DNA of 64,000 nt from Betaproteobacteria bacterium SG8_41 (GCA_001303585.1 LJTT01000012.1:32929-96928), one strand, 5' to 3'; numbered from the stretch's first letter, positions 34,133-43,114 are shown. The notes: generated from the sequence alone by a model not told the origin. Translations and numbers: made by a program.

Positions 34133-35311
34133 ATGCTTCCTCTAGACGGAATCACGGTCGTTGCGCTGGAGCAGGCGGTGGCAGCGCCGTTTGCCACGCG
34201 ACAGCTCGCCGACCTTGGCGCGCGCGTGATCAAAATCGAGCGCCCGAGCGTGGGCGATTTTGCGCGCGACTACGACGGGACCGTGAAGGGACTGTCCTCG
34301 CATTTTGTCTGGCTCAACCGCTCCAAGGAAAGCCTCACGCTTGATGTCAAGCATGCCAAGGCGCCGGAGATCCTTGGCAGGCTGATTGGCCGGGCGGATG
34401 TTTTCATCCAGAACCTGGCGCCCGGCGCCGCACGGCGGCTCGGTCTGTCGGCGGAGACCCTTCTCCCCAGTCATCCGCGCCTGATCATCTGCGATATTTC
34501 CGGCTACGGTGACTCGGGCCCCTACGCCGCCAAGAAGGCGTACGACCTGCTGGTGCAGAGTGAGGCCGGCGTGCTGTCCGTGACGGGGACGCCGGAGACC
34601 CCGAGCAAGGTCGGCATTTCGATCGCGGACATTGCCACCGGCGTCTACGCGTATTCGGGGATACTGACCGCGCTCTACCAACGCGAGAAGAGCGGCAAGG
34701 GCGGTCGCGTGGAGGTCACGATGCTCGAGGCGCTGGCCGAGTGGATGGGCTATCCGCTCTACTACACGCATTTCGGCGGAAAGGCTCCGCCCCGCAGCGG
34801 TCCGGATCACGCCACGATCGTGCCCTATGGGCGCTATCGGGCGGGTGACGGCAATTACGTGATGCTGGGTCTGCAGAACGAGCGGGAATGGGTGGCGTTC
34901 TGCGATAAGGTCCTCGAGCAACCGGACCTGACCCGCGACGAACGCTACGACAGCAACCACAAGCGCAATGCGCGGCGAGCGGAAGTGGCCGCGCTCGTCG
35001 AGAAGGCCTTTGCAGACCTGACCGCCGAGCAAGTGGTCAGCCGGCTCGATCGTGCCGGGATTGCCAACGCGCGCGTCAACACGCCCGAACAAGTCTGGGA
35101 GCATCCTCAGCTGAGGGCGCGCGAACGGTGGCGCGAAATGGGCTCGCCGGAAGGCGCGCTGCCGGTGCTGTTGCCGCCTGCCACGCATGACGGCTTCGAG
35201 GCGCACATCGGGGCGGTGCCCCGAATCGGCCAGCACACGGAGACCGTCCTGGCGGAGCTGGGCTATGCAGAGGGTGACATTGCCGGTCTGAGGAAGACCG
35301 GCGCGATCTGA
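34133..35311 (+). CDS. CaiB/BaiF (class III) CoA-transferase
   Basis: A 392-residue class III CoA-transferase: LPLDGITVVALEQAVAAP, GARVIKIERPSVGDFARDY, NRSKESLTLDV, and AYDLLVQSEAG with the catalytic Asp. The C-terminal domain ends VLAELGYAEGDIAGL as usual. It is flanked by an acyl-CoA dehydrogenase and an old yellow enzyme, so it likely activates the acid then oxidised or reduced by them. The weak ribosome site reflects the repeat DNA just upstream. Confidence 0.9.
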   Translation: MLPLDGITVVALEQAVAAPFATRQLADLGARVIKIERPSVGDFARDYDGTVKGLSSHFVWLNRSKESLTLDVKHAKAPEILGRLIGRADVFIQNLAPGAARRLGLSAETLLPSHPRLIICDISGYGDSGPYAAKKAYDLLVQSEAGVLSVTGTPETPSKVGISIADIATGVYAYSGILTALYQREKSGKGGRVEVTMLEALAEWMGYPLYYTHFGGKAPPRSGPDHATIVPYGRYRAGDGNYVMLGLQNEREWVAFCDKVLEQPDLTRDERYDSNHKRNARRAEVAALVEKAFADLTAEQVVSRLDRAGIANARVNTPEQVWEHPQLRARERWREMGSPEGALPVLLPPATHDGFEAHIGAVPRIGQHTETVLAELGYAEGDIAGLRKTGAI

Positions 35312-35331
35312 CAGGACAGAGGAGCAAGAAG

Positions 35332-36465
35332 ATGCCCAATAACAAACCGGCAAAGCAGCCCGAGGCGGACCGGAAGGTGCTGCAGCGCGACACGACGCCG
35401 CACATATTCCGCCCGATCAATTTCAGATCGGTCACCGCGCGCAACCGCATCATGGTCTCGCCCATGTGCCAGTACTCCGCCGCGGATGGCGTGCCGAACG
35501 ATTGGCATCTGCAGCACCTCGGTTGCCGCGCGGTCGGCGGCGCAGGGTTCGTGTTTACCGAGGTCGTGCACCTGGAGCCCCGTGGTCGCATCACGCCGAA
35601 CTGCCTTGGTTTGTGGAACGACGAGCAGCGCGACGCATTCAAGCGTATCGCGCGCTTTATCAAGGAGCAGGGCGCGGTCGCCGGCATTCAGATTGGTCAC
35701 GCCGGGCGCAAGGGCTCCACCGCGCAGCCATGGGAGGGCGGCAAGCCGCTCGCAGCGGACAAGGGGGGCTGGACCAACATTGCGCCTTCGCCGATCCCGT
35801 TCGCGGAGGGGCATCCGGTGCCAGCCGAAATGGACGAGAAGGCGATCACGCAGACCATCGCGATGTTCGCCGCAATCGCCCGGCGCGCCCGGGAGGCGGG
35901 GTTCGATATCATCGAGATCCACGCCGCGCATGGTTATCTCGTGCACGAGTTCCTCTCGCCGCTATCGAATCGCCGCACTGACCGCTATGGCGGGAGCTTC
36001 GACAATCGCGTTCGCTTCCTGCTCGAGGCAGTGGACGCTGTGCGCTCCGAATGGCCCGAAGAGAAACCGCTCTTCGTCAGAATTTCCTGCACGGACTGGA
36101 TCGAGGGCGGCTGGGACCTGGACAGCGCCGTCAAGCTCGCGCAGCTCCTCAAGGCCGGTGGCAAGGTCGACTTGATCGATTCTTCCAGCGGTGGCCTCAG
36201 CCCGCTGCAGAAAATACCTGTTCACCCCGGCTACCAGGTGCCGTTCGCGGACGCGATCCGCAGCAAGGTGGGCATCCCGACCGGTGCCGTCGGCCTCATC
36301 CATAGTGCTGACCAGGCCGAGCAGATCCTCGCCAACGGCCAGGCCGATATCATCATCATGGCGCGCGCGATGCTGAACGATCCGTACTGGCCGATGCACG
36401 CTGCAAAGGCACTGCGCGCGAAGTTCCCATGGGCGAAGCAGTACGAACGCGGCGATATTTTTTGA
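35332..36465 (+). CDS. Old yellow enzyme family NADH:flavin oxidoreductase (YqjM-like)
   Basis: A 377-residue FMN-dependent TIM barrel. ARNRIMVSPMCQYSA carries the Cys typical of class III (thermophilic-like/YqjM) OYEs, GIQIGHAGRKGS and IHAAHGYLVHEFLSPLSNRR provide the His-His substrate-binding residues and phosphate loop contacts. The family reduces activated C=C bonds such as enones and, in xenobiotic degraders, many unsaturated acids. GAGGAG precedes the ATG, 20 nt after the CoA-transferase stop. About 28 N-terminal residues before the barrel are unusual but harmless. Confidence 0.92.
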   Translation: MPNNKPAKQPEADRKVLQRDTTPHIFRPINFRSVTARNRIMVSPMCQYSAADGVPNDWHLQHLGCRAVGGAGFVFTEVVHLEPRGRITPNCLGLWNDEQRDAFKRIARFIKEQGAVAGIQIGHAGRKGSTAQPWEGGKPLAADKGGWTNIAPSPIPFAEGHPVPAEMDEKAITQTIAMFAAIARRAREAGFDIIEIHAAHGYLVHEFLSPLSNRRTDRYGGSFDNRVRFLLEAVDAVRSEWPEEKPLFVRISCTDWIEGGWDLDSAVKLAQLLKAGGKVDLIDSSSGGLSPLQKIPVHPGYQVPFADAIRSKVGIPTGAVGLIHSADQAEQILANGQADIIIMARAMLNDPYWPMHAAKALRAKFPWAKQYERGDIF

Positions 36466-36641
36466 GCCGCGTGACCAATGAGTAGTGAGTGGCGAAGGGG
36501 GCGGATCCTGCTGTCTTTCATTTTATCGTTCGGCAGGTATCATCGGCGGCTGCCTAGCCGTGTTCCGGGTTCAAAGTTCAGGGCCAGGTTTTTGTATAGT
36601 TTGATCTGCGTGTATCTGCGTTTATCTGCGGTAAATTTGCG
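36466..36641. repeat. 10-mer family repeat upstream of the tartrate dehydratase
   Basis: GATCTGCGTGTATCTGCGTT followed by TATCTGCGG (36603-36631) sits just before the tarD ATG. The first part of the gap holds a weak GTGACC-like copy after the OYE stop. No gene is seen. Confidence 0.7.
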
Positions 36642-37814
36642 ATGAAGATCGTAGCAATTCACGAGACCGTCGTCCCGATCAGCTCGGCGATCCGCAACGC
36701 CTACATCGATTTCAGCAAGATGACGACGAGCGTGGTGGCGCTCGTGACCGATGTCATCCGTGGAGGCCGTCCCGTCGTAGGCTACGGTTTCAACTCGAAC
36801 GGCCGCTATGCGCAAAGCGGGCTCCTGAGGGAGCGCTTCATTCCGCGCGTGATGGACGCGGACCCGGATTCCGTTATCGACGACACCGGCACGAATCTCG
36901 ATCCGCACAAGTTGTGGGCGCACATGATGGCGAACGAAAAGCCGGGCGGGCATGGCGAGCGCTCGGTCGCGGTTGGCGTGCTCGACATGGCGATATGGGA
37001 CGCCGTCGCCAAGATCGAAGACAAGCCCCTCTACCGACTGCTTGCCGAGCGCTACAACGGCGGCCAGGCCGATGAGCGTGTTTTTGTCTATGCGGCAGGG
37101 GGCTATTACTACCCTGGCAAGAACCTGAAAGCGCTGCAGGACGAAATGAAGCGCTACCTCGACCTGGGCTATACGGTCGTGAAGATGAAGATTGGCGGGG
37201 AGTCGCTCGCCGATGACCTTCGGCGTATCGAGGCCGTGATCGAACTCGTGGGAGAGGGCAGCCGCGTCGCGGTGGACGCCAACGGCCGCTTCGATTTGGA
37301 TACGTCGATCCGGTACGCAAGGGCGCTGGCGCCGTACAGGCTGTTTTGGTACGAGGAGGCGGGCGATCCGCTCGACTTCGAGCTCCAGTCCGAGCTCGCG
37401 AGGCACTACGAAGCAGCGATGGCGACGGGCGAGAACCTTTTCTCCATGCAGGACGCGCGCAACCTCATCCGCTACGGCGGAATGCGCCGGGACCGCGACT
37501 GGCTGCAGTTCGACTGCGCGCTCTCCTACGGACTCGTCGAATATATGAGAACGCTCGCGATGCTCAAAGAGCACGGCTGGTCCGCGCGTCGCTGCATCCC
37601 GCACGGCGGGCACCAGCTCTCACTCAACATTGCTGCCGGTCTCGGCCTCGGCGGCAACGAGTCCTATCCCGGCGTATTCCAGCCCTTCGGCGGCTTCGCC
37701 GACGGCATCCCCGTCGAGAACGGATACGTGCGGATGCCTGACGTGCCGGGCGTGGGGTTCGAGGCGAAAAGCGATCTGTGGAAAGTGATGTCGCGCCTCG
37801 CGTCTTTTGAGTGA
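36642..37814 (+). CDS. tarD: D(-)-tartrate dehydratase (enolase superfamily)
   Basis: A 390-residue enolase-superfamily enzyme. It shows the features of bradyrhizobial D-tartrate dehydratase nearly word for word: ISSAIRNAYIDFSKMTTSVV, VGYGFNSNGRY, NEKPGGHGERSVAVG, YAAGGYYYPGK and CIPHGGHQLSLNIAAGLGLG. Catalytic features are VVKMKIG (Lys general base), Asp in VAVDANGRF, Glu in YEEAGD and Glu in ATGENLF for the magnesium site, and the later His of PHGGH as acid. It converts D-tartrate to oxaloacetate. No ribosome site is obvious; repeat DNA abuts the start. Confidence 0.93.
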   Translation: MKIVAIHETVVPISSAIRNAYIDFSKMTTSVVALVTDVIRGGRPVVGYGFNSNGRYAQSGLLRERFIPRVMDADPDSVIDDTGTNLDPHKLWAHMMANEKPGGHGERSVAVGVLDMAIWDAVAKIEDKPLYRLLAERYNGGQADERVFVYAAGGYYYPGKNLKALQDEMKRYLDLGYTVVKMKIGGESLADDLRRIEAVIELVGEGSRVAVDANGRFDLDTSIRYARALAPYRLFWYEEAGDPLDFELQSELARHYEAAMATGENLFSMQDARNLIRYGGMRRDRDWLQFDCALSYGLVEYMRTLAMLKEHGWSARRCIPHGGHQLSLNIAAGLGLGGNESYPGVFQPFGGFADGIPVENGYVRMPDVPGVGFEAKSDLWKVMSRLASFE

Positions 37815-37902
37815 CCCGACGTAGCCCTTCAAATCAGCCGCAGAGACGCCAAGACGCGGAGGTCACGCAAAGACTGCCTTGCCGGAGGAAAAGGGGTCAA
37901 AT
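37815..37902. repeat. CAGAGACGCCAAGACGC-type repeat
   Basis: CCGCAGAGACGCCAAGACGC followed by GGAGGTCACGCAAAG (37839-37872) belongs to the GGACGC/CGCAAAG family and lies after the tarD stop. AAAAGGGGTCAAATA (37889-37903) is an incomplete copy of the hairpin arm that follows. Confidence 0.65.
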
Positions 37903-37955
37903 AAAAGGGGTCAGGACCCTTTTCTTGGCGGTGGAAAAGGGTCCTGACCCCTTTT
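37903..37955. repeat. Perfect 22-bp inverted repeat, possible bidirectional terminator
   Basis: Arm AAAAGGGGTCAGGACCCTTT (37903-37922, extended to 37924) is perfectly complementary to 37934-37955 across a 9-nt loop, and a T-run follows the second arm. It sits between the convergent tarD and DUF2007 genes. The core GGGTCAGGACCC resembles palindromic elements associated with REP-type (RAYT) transposases in proteobacteria; no such transposase is in the window. Confidence 0.88.
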
Positions 37956-37972
37956 TTTCGGTCACTCACGAA

Positions 37973-38296
37973 TCACGGCTTCAAGGGGCGGCGGGCGCCG
38001 CAGCTCCAGCACTCCGTGAACTGGCCTTCGAGATTCTCGCCGCATTTCGGGCAACGCCAGTTCTGGTCGCGGAACTCGCGCGCGTGATCCCCGCGGAGGA
38101 ATGACACCAGCAGGGCATCGGCGCGCTCGAATTGCGCGTCATCGGTGACCCATACCGAGCACAGGTCCACCGGCAGCTCTCCCCAACCGCCCTGCAGGTG
38201 ATCGCCGCGCACCACCGCGGCAATGCCGTTCGACTCGAGAAAGCCCTTGACGACGTGCGCCTCGGGCGCGTGCCTGGCGACGTGGACCCGTTTCAC
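37973..38296 (-). CDS. DUF2007 protein with C-terminal zinc ribbon
   Basis: A 107-residue protein. The N-terminal part (VARHAPEAHVVKGFLESNGI) fits the DUF2007 putative signal-transducing domain, a small ferredoxin-like fold. Residues 82-101 have CPKCGENLEGQFTECWSCG, a zinc ribbon with two CxxC pairs. The start is GTG at 38296 with no clear ribosome site. The function is unknown; cytoplasmic. Confidence 0.8.
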   Translation of the reverse strand: MKRVHVARHAPEAHVVKGFLESNGIAAVVRGDHLQGGWGELPVDLCSVWVTDDAQFERADALLVSFLRGDHAREFRDQNWRCPKCGENLEGQFTECWSCGARRPLKP

Positions 38297-38671
38297 GCTG
38301 AGACGCCATGACCGGTGACCCGTGACCAGTGATCGGTCGCAGCTAACCTCGCCAGTACAGCGCTTCCTTCACCGTTCACAGTCCACCAGTCTTCGTTGTG
38401 GGAAACTCCGCCTCCGGGAGCTGCGGCATGCGGCCCGACGGGACGTCACTCGCCATGAGCTTACTACCCGGCGGCAGGCGATGCACGTGTGCTAGTATTC
38501 GGCTCCGTCGTCAACTGCAAAAGAGAATCGCTAAACACGGAATCACGCGGGATTACGGTCGATAATCCGAACCAGACAATGCATGTGGCCGCGGAAACGG
38601 TTTCCGCGTTGCTTCGCGGCCATATTGTCTTCCGGGGAGCTTGGGGTCACCGGTCACCGAGATCAAAGGTT
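38297..38671. other. 375-nt intergenic stretch with repeats and two dyads
   Basis: No gene is evident. GACCGGTGACCCGTGACCAG (38309-38328) with GTGATCGG is a GTGACC-family array before the DUF2007 start, and GGTCACCGGTCACC (38644-38657) is a facing copy near the ModA-like start. In between lie the dyads listed separately. A GTG-initiated frame from 38489 runs into the ModA-like gene but has no ribosome site. Confidence 0.55.
38549..38628. promoter_or_regulatory. Nested dyad symmetries upstream of the ModA-like gene
   Basis: GGATTA...TAATCC lies near 38549-38568. A second, larger structure has ACAAT (38576-38580) and TGGCCGCG (38586-38593) pairing with CGCGGCCA (38615-38622) and ATTGT (38624-38628). 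Inside it CGCGGAAAC-G-GTTTCCGCG (38590-38608) forms a competing 9-bp palindrome. Two mutually exclusive folds could give an attenuator-like switch, or the palindrome may be an operator. Confidence 0.4.
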
Positions 38672-39373
38672 ATGGGAACGCTTCGAATACTGAGCGCAGG
38701 CGCAGCGCAGGCGGTGGTGGAGCCGGTGATGGCGGTCTTCAAACGGGAAGGTTACGCCTTCAAGGCGGAGTTCAGCGCGGTCGGCGCCATGAAGGCGCGT
38801 CTGCTCGAAGGGACCCCAGCGGATCTGATCATCCTTTCGGGTGCGATGATTGATGAGTTGATTGCGGCGGGCCATGTGGTGGCGGGTTCGCGCGCGGACC
38901 TGGGCCGGGTCGGGACGGGGGTTGCGGTGCGCGCGGGAACGCCGGTGCCGGACGTGGGAAGCGTGAATGCGTTGCGCGGAAATCTGCTGGCTGCGACGAA
39001 GATCGTTTGCCCCGATCCCGCCGCGGCAACCGCCGGTAAGATCGTCATGAGCGCGCTGGAGCGCATGGGAATTGCGAACCAGGCGAAGTCGAAACTGCAG
39101 TTTTTTCCGAACGGATATGCTGCGATGAGCTGGTTGGCCGCAAGCCAGGGCGCGCTGGAGATCGGCATCACCCAGAATACCGAGATCAAGGCCAACAAAG
39201 GCGTGACATTCGTCGGCCCGCTGCCCGACGAGTTGCAGATGAAGACCACATACTCGGCAGGACTGACCGTGCGGGCCGATAATGCCGAAGGCGCCAGATT
39301 GTTCATCGCGCGGCTGACCGGAGCGGAGAACCGGGCCGCCTTGAAGGCGGCCGGCTACGAATTCGAAGACTAG
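38672..39373 (+). CDS. ModA-like substrate-binding protein without signal peptide
   Basis: A 233-residue type II periplasmic-binding fold of the molybdate-binding (SBP_bac_11) type: TLRILSAGAAQAVVEPV at the start, EFSAVGAMKARLLEGTPADL, and IGITQNTEIKA later. The ATG at 38672 begins directly at the first strand. Neither it nor the upstream GTG-started frame encodes a signal peptide, so export is doubtful unless the start is wrong. No modB/modC genes are near. Ligand unknown; such orphan proteins often lie beside TTT genes, as here. Confidence 0.75.
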   Translation: MGTLRILSAGAAQAVVEPVMAVFKREGYAFKAEFSAVGAMKARLLEGTPADLIILSGAMIDELIAAGHVVAGSRADLGRVGTGVAVRAGTPVPDVGSVNALRGNLLAATKIVCPDPAAATAGKIVMSALERMGIANQAKSKLQFFPNGYAAMSWLAASQGALEIGITQNTEIKANKGVTFVGPLPDELQMKTTYSAGLTVRADNAEGARLFIARLTGAENRAALKAAGYEFED

Positions 39374-39543
39374 GGCGTATCGCAAAAATCGGAAAGTTTC
39401 ATTAGCCGCAGATAAACGCGGAAACGGAACCTGCTGAGATCACTGCCGGTCGCGTTTATCGGCCTCCATTGGCCTTCATCTGCGGCTGTATGTTCTTGGT
39501 TTTTCCGATTCACCATTGACCATTTACGTTTCACGGAGTTGTT
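39374..39543. repeat. 10-mer family, inverted pair, plus CGTGAAT copy
   Basis: AGCCGCAGATAAACGCGGAA (39403-39422) faces CGCGTTTATCGGCCTCCATT and CATCTGCGGCTG (39450-39488). ATTTACGTTTCACGG (39522-39536) is a reversed CGTGAAT-type copy that runs into the GGAG ribosome site of the next gene. Confidence 0.75.
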
Positions 39544-39942
39544 ATGAATCGCATCGTGCACCTGGCGCTGAAAGTCGAGGATCTCGAGAAGACGACGGAG
39601 TTCTACCAGAAAGTATTCGGGTTCAAGGAAGTGGAAACCCGAAAGACGAGAGACCACCTCTCGCGTCACCTGACGGACGGTGGCGGGATCGACTTCACAC
39701 TGATCAAGTACGACGAAGGAACGCAGTCGGCGGAATCGAAGGCAGCGGGGGAGGGACCCTGCATACACCACTTCGCGATCGAGGTGGAGGATGTAGAGAA
39801 ATACGCCAGCGAGCTGAAGCAGTACGGCTGCGAGATCATCAGTGACCCGGGCGTCATTCCCGTGAAATTCCGGGCGCCGGGCGGGACGGTAGCCGAGATC
39901 GTGCCGGTCGGACGTTACAAAAAGACTAATTCGAACAAGTAG
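39544..39942 (+). CDS. VOC (glyoxalase-like) family protein
   Basis: A 132-residue single-domain VOC protein. RIVHLALKVEDLEKTTEFYQ opens it with the metal His, HHFAIEVEDVEKYASEL supplies the second module's His, and AEIVPVGR ends with the metal Glu. The family includes glyoxalase I, methylmalonyl-CoA epimerase and dioxygenases. It stands 163 nt before the tct genes on the same strand, so it may belong with the imported acid. GGAG lies 7-8 nt before the ATG. Confidence 0.85.
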   Translation: MNRIVHLALKVEDLEKTTEFYQKVFGFKEVETRKTRDHLSRHLTDGGGIDFTLIKYDEGTQSAESKAAGEGPCIHHFAIEVEDVEKYASELKQYGCEIISDPGVIPVKFRAPGGTVAEIVPVGRYKKTNSNK

Positions 39943-40105
39943 TTAAGAAGCAGTCGGGTCTGGCCGGCCGAGCCGCGCAGGCTTCTGATACACTCAGCCG
40001 CCCTTAGCCGGGTCTGTCGCGCAACTTGCAGTAAAATCGCGCGTGACTTTCGGTTGAAGGTCTCAAGGGGAGAGGAGGAGCGGCGCCGCGCGCGTCGCGA
40101 CAAAC

Positions 40106-40579
40106 GTGGGGGTCTGGAGATCGCTTAACAAAGGCGAGCTGGTCACTGCTTTCCTGTTGATTGGATTGGGCGGTTTTATCATGATCCACGCGTGGGATTG
40201 GCCCTACCTCACCGCGGACGGTCCCGGCCCCGGATTTTTCCCCCTCTGGATCGGAATCTGCATCACCGCGCTGGCGTCTGTCCTGGTAGTGCTTCAGCTG
40301 GTGCACGCAGCAGGTCAGAGCCCTGTTGCAGCCACAAAATGGTCAGGTGCGGGCCGCGTGCTGGCGGGCTGGGCGGGGCTGATGGTCTGCATTGCGTTGC
40401 TTGAACCAGCCGGCTTCGTCGCAAGTTTTCTGCTGCTGGCTGTTTTTCTCGTGATGGTCATTTTCCGGCGCGGTTTTCTGCCCGCGCTTATCCTGGGTGC
40501 CAGCGCATCGGCGGGTTTCTGGGTCCTGTTCGTGAAACTCCTCAAGGTCCAGCTGCCGGCCGGCCCCTGGGGATTCTAG
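40106..40579 (+). CDS. tctB: Tripartite tricarboxylate transporter small membrane subunit TctB
   Basis: A 157-residue protein with four TM segments (about 10-28, 42-64, 80-108, 118-142) and GPGFFPLWIG after the first loop, a typical TctB pattern. Start GTG at 40106; a strong GGAGAGGAGGAG lies about 30 nt upstream, too far to be ideal, so the start is somewhat uncertain. The tctA ATG follows 10 nt after the stop. Confidence 0.85.
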   Translation: MGVWRSLNKGELVTAFLLIGLGGFIMIHAWDWPYLTADGPGPGFFPLWIGICITALASVLVVLQLVHAAGQSPVAATKWSGAGRVLAGWAGLMVCIALLEPAGFVASFLLLAVFLVMVIFRRGFLPALILGASASAGFWVLFVKLLKVQLPAGPWGF

Positions 40580-40589
40580 GCGAGAAGGC

Positions 40590-42101
40590 ATGGAGATCAT
40601 CGCGAACCTCATGAATGGTTTTGCGGTCGCGCTCGACCCGCTCAACCTGGTGTGGTGTTTTCTGGGTGTGTTTTTCGGCACGGTGGTGGGAATCCTGCCG
40701 GGCCTGGGGCCTTCCGCCACCGTTGCGTTGCTGCTGCCTTTGGCCGCGCAAATGAACCCCACCGGCGGCATGATCATGATGGCCGGCATCTACTACGGCG
40801 CGAAGTACGGCGGCTCCACGACGTCGATATTGCTCAATGTACCGGGCGAGTCAGCGTCGGTCGTGACCTGCATCGATGGCTTCGAGATGGCGAAAAACGG
40901 CCGGGCCGGCCCGGCGCTTGGCATTGCCGCAATCTCTTCCTTTGTCGCGGGAACGATCGGCGTCCTCCTTCTCATGCTGGTCGCGCCGCCGGTCGCGGAA
41001 TTCGCGCTGCGGTTCGGCCCTCCCGAATACTTCGCGTTGATGGCGCTCGGGCTGTCAATGGTGGTTCTGCTTGCCGGCAAATCCTTGATCAAGGCCCTGA
41101 TCTCGATGTTCATCGGTTTGTGGCTCGCCACGATCGGCATCGATATGTTCACGGATGGCGAGCGCTACACGTTCGACACGGTCGAACTGATGGATGGGGT
41201 GAATTTCGTTGTGGTTGCAATCGGCACTTTCGCAATCGGCGAGGTCCTTGCCAACCTGATCAGCACGTCGGGCGGGCAGATGTTCGAGGTGCCGAAAGGC
41301 GTGCGCAACCTCATGCCGAACTGGCAGGACCTCAAGGATTCGCGTTTTGCATTCGTCAACGGCTCGCTCGTCGGGTTCTTCGTGGGGGTGCTGCCCGGCG
41401 CCGGCTCGACCATCGCTTCGTTCGTCTCCTACGGGATTGAGAAGGCTGTTTCCAGACGCCCGGAAAAATTCGGAACCGGTGTGGTCGAGGGCGTCGCCGC
41501 GCCTGAGGCGGCCAACAATTCCGAAACCGGCGGCGCGCTTGTGCCGCTCCTGACCCTGGGCATCCCCGGGTCGGCCACTACGGCCATTCTGCTTGCGGCC
41601 TTGATCATGTGGGGCATGCGCCCGGGGCCGCTTCTGATCCAGGACTATCCGGAGATGTTCTGGGGGCTCGTCGCGAGCATGTATATCGGCAACGTGATGC
41701 TGCTCATCCTGAACCTGCCCCTGGTGCCGGTCTTCGCGCAAATCCTGCGGCTGCCTGCCTACGTTCTCTACCCGCTCATTCTCGGGGTGTCGATCATCGG
41801 CGTCTACAGCGTTGACCACCGGCTTTTCGACTGCTGGCTGGTCGGGGTTTTCGGGTTGCTGGGCTATTTGATGCGCAAACTGGAGTACCCGGCGGCTCCT
41901 TTGATCCTGGGGCTTGTCCTGGGCGACCTCATGGAAAATGCAGTGCGACAGTCGCTGATGATGTCGAGGGGCGACGTCTCAATTCTTTATTCAAGGCCGC
42001 TCGCAGCCGTGATGCTGGTTTTGACCGTGCTCGTGCTGGTCGGGCCGATGTTTCGACGATTTGAAATCTGGCGCCTCAAGGCCGCCGAGCAGGATGTTTA
42101 G
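40590..42101 (+). CDS. tctA: Tripartite tricarboxylate transporter permease TctA
   Basis: A 503-residue polytopic membrane protein. GTVVGILPGLGPSATVALLL near the N-terminus and its inverted-repeat counterpart GVLPGAGSTIASFVSYGIEK are the two TctA signature loops thought to line the transport path. PEAANNSETGGALVPLLTLG is also standard. GAGAAGG lies before the ATG. It is 10 nt after tctB and 32 nt before tctC in a tight operon. It shares the fold with the 28111 permease but is clearly a separate lineage. Confidence 0.93.
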   Translation: MEIIANLMNGFAVALDPLNLVWCFLGVFFGTVVGILPGLGPSATVALLLPLAAQMNPTGGMIMMAGIYYGAKYGGSTTSILLNVPGESASVVTCIDGFEMAKNGRAGPALGIAAISSFVAGTIGVLLLMLVAPPVAEFALRFGPPEYFALMALGLSMVVLLAGKSLIKALISMFIGLWLATIGIDMFTDGERYTFDTVELMDGVNFVVVAIGTFAIGEVLANLISTSGGQMFEVPKGVRNLMPNWQDLKDSRFAFVNGSLVGFFVGVLPGAGSTIASFVSYGIEKAVSRRPEKFGTGVVEGVAAPEAANNSETGGALVPLLTLGIPGSATTAILLAALIMWGMRPGPLLIQDYPEMFWGLVASMYIGNVMLLILNLPLVPVFAQILRLPAYVLYPLILGVSIIGVYSVDHRLFDCWLVGVFGLLGYLMRKLEYPAAPLILGLVLGDLMENAVRQSLMMSRGDVSILYSRPLAAVMLVLTVLVLVGPMFRRFEIWRLKAAEQDV

Positions 42102-42133
42102 ACCGGGTTGTCCAAAGTAGAAAGGGAGATACG

Positions 42134-43114
42134 ATGAAAACGAGACGATACGCAGCAGCGTTTAGCGCAGTGCTGGCAGGAATGTTTTTGATTGCGGCAC
42201 CCGCGCAGGCATTCACGCCGGACCGCACGATTGAGTTCATGGTTCATTCCGGCCCGGGCGCCGGCAACGACGTTTTCGCGCGCGCCGTTCAGGGCCTGCT
42301 CGAGAAAACCAAGCTTGCGCCGCAAACGATCCAGGTCGTGAACAAAACTGGCGGCGGCGGCCTGGTGGCGATGTCGTATTTGAACGAGAAGAAGGCGGAA
42401 ACGCATCTGCTGGCAGTGTTCACCAGTGTGTGGTTCGTCAATCCGCAGATCCGCAAGAAGGCGAAAGTGACGATGCAGGAGCTCACACCGCTTGCGCGCC
42501 TCATTCTCGAGCCTGCAGTAATGACGGTGCGCTCGGATTCGCCGTACAAGACCGCCAAGGAGTTTTTTGCGGCGGCAAAGGCCAATCCAGGCAAGCTGAA
42601 ACAATCGGGCGGGTCCCTCAGCGGCCGGGATAACACCACGCGGCACCTGCTGATGAAGGCGACCGGCACGGAATGGCAGTTCATCTCGATGAAATCCGGC
42701 GGTGAGCGCGTCGCGGCCCTGCTGGGCGGTCACGTCGACATGTACATCATGGAGCCGGCCGAGGCGATCGAGCAGATTCGCGCTGGCAAGGTGCGCGTGC
42801 TGGCTACGCTGATGAACAAACGAATCCCGAGCATGCCGGATATTTCCACCTTGCGCGAGCAAGGGTACGACGTGCCCGAGATACCGCAGGCCCGGGGCTT
42901 TGTCGGCCCACCGGGAATGGCGGCGGACGTCAAGAAATACTATGTCGATCTGTTCACCAGGATGCACGGGACGCCGGAGTGGCAGGGTTTCGTAAAACAA
43001 AACCTCTACGAGGACGGCTTCCTGACCGGGCAAGGACTCGACAAGTTCGTGGACGAATACACGCAGACGATGCGCGGCATCCTGAAGGAAGCGGGCATCA
43101 AGCTGGTTCGTTGA
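42134..43114 (+). CDS. tctC: Tripartite tricarboxylate transporter receptor TctC (Bug family)
   Basis: A 326-residue periplasmic receptor. The signal peptide covers about 1-27 (ending AQA), followed by FTPDRTIEFMVHSGPGAGND, where SGPGAGND forms the ligand loop, then VVNKTGGGGLVAM and FISMKSGGERVAALLGG. AGGGAG precedes the ATG. Third gene of the tctB-tctA-tctC operon, followed 16 nt later by MmgE/PrpD, which suggests the imported acid is a substrate for that enzyme. Confidence 0.92.
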   Translation: MKTRRYAAAFSAVLAGMFLIAAPAQAFTPDRTIEFMVHSGPGAGNDVFARAVQGLLEKTKLAPQTIQVVNKTGGGGLVAMSYLNEKKAETHLLAVFTSVWFVNPQIRKKAKVTMQELTPLARLILEPAVMTVRSDSPYKTAKEFFAAAKANPGKLKQSGGSLSGRDNTTRHLLMKATGTEWQFISMKSGGERVAALLGGHVDMYIMEPAEAIEQIRAGKVRVLATLMNKRIPSMPDISTLREQGYDVPEIPQARGFVGPPGMAADVKKYYVDLFTRMHGTPEWQGFVKQNLYEDGFLTGQGLDKFVDEYTQTMRGILKEAGIKLVR

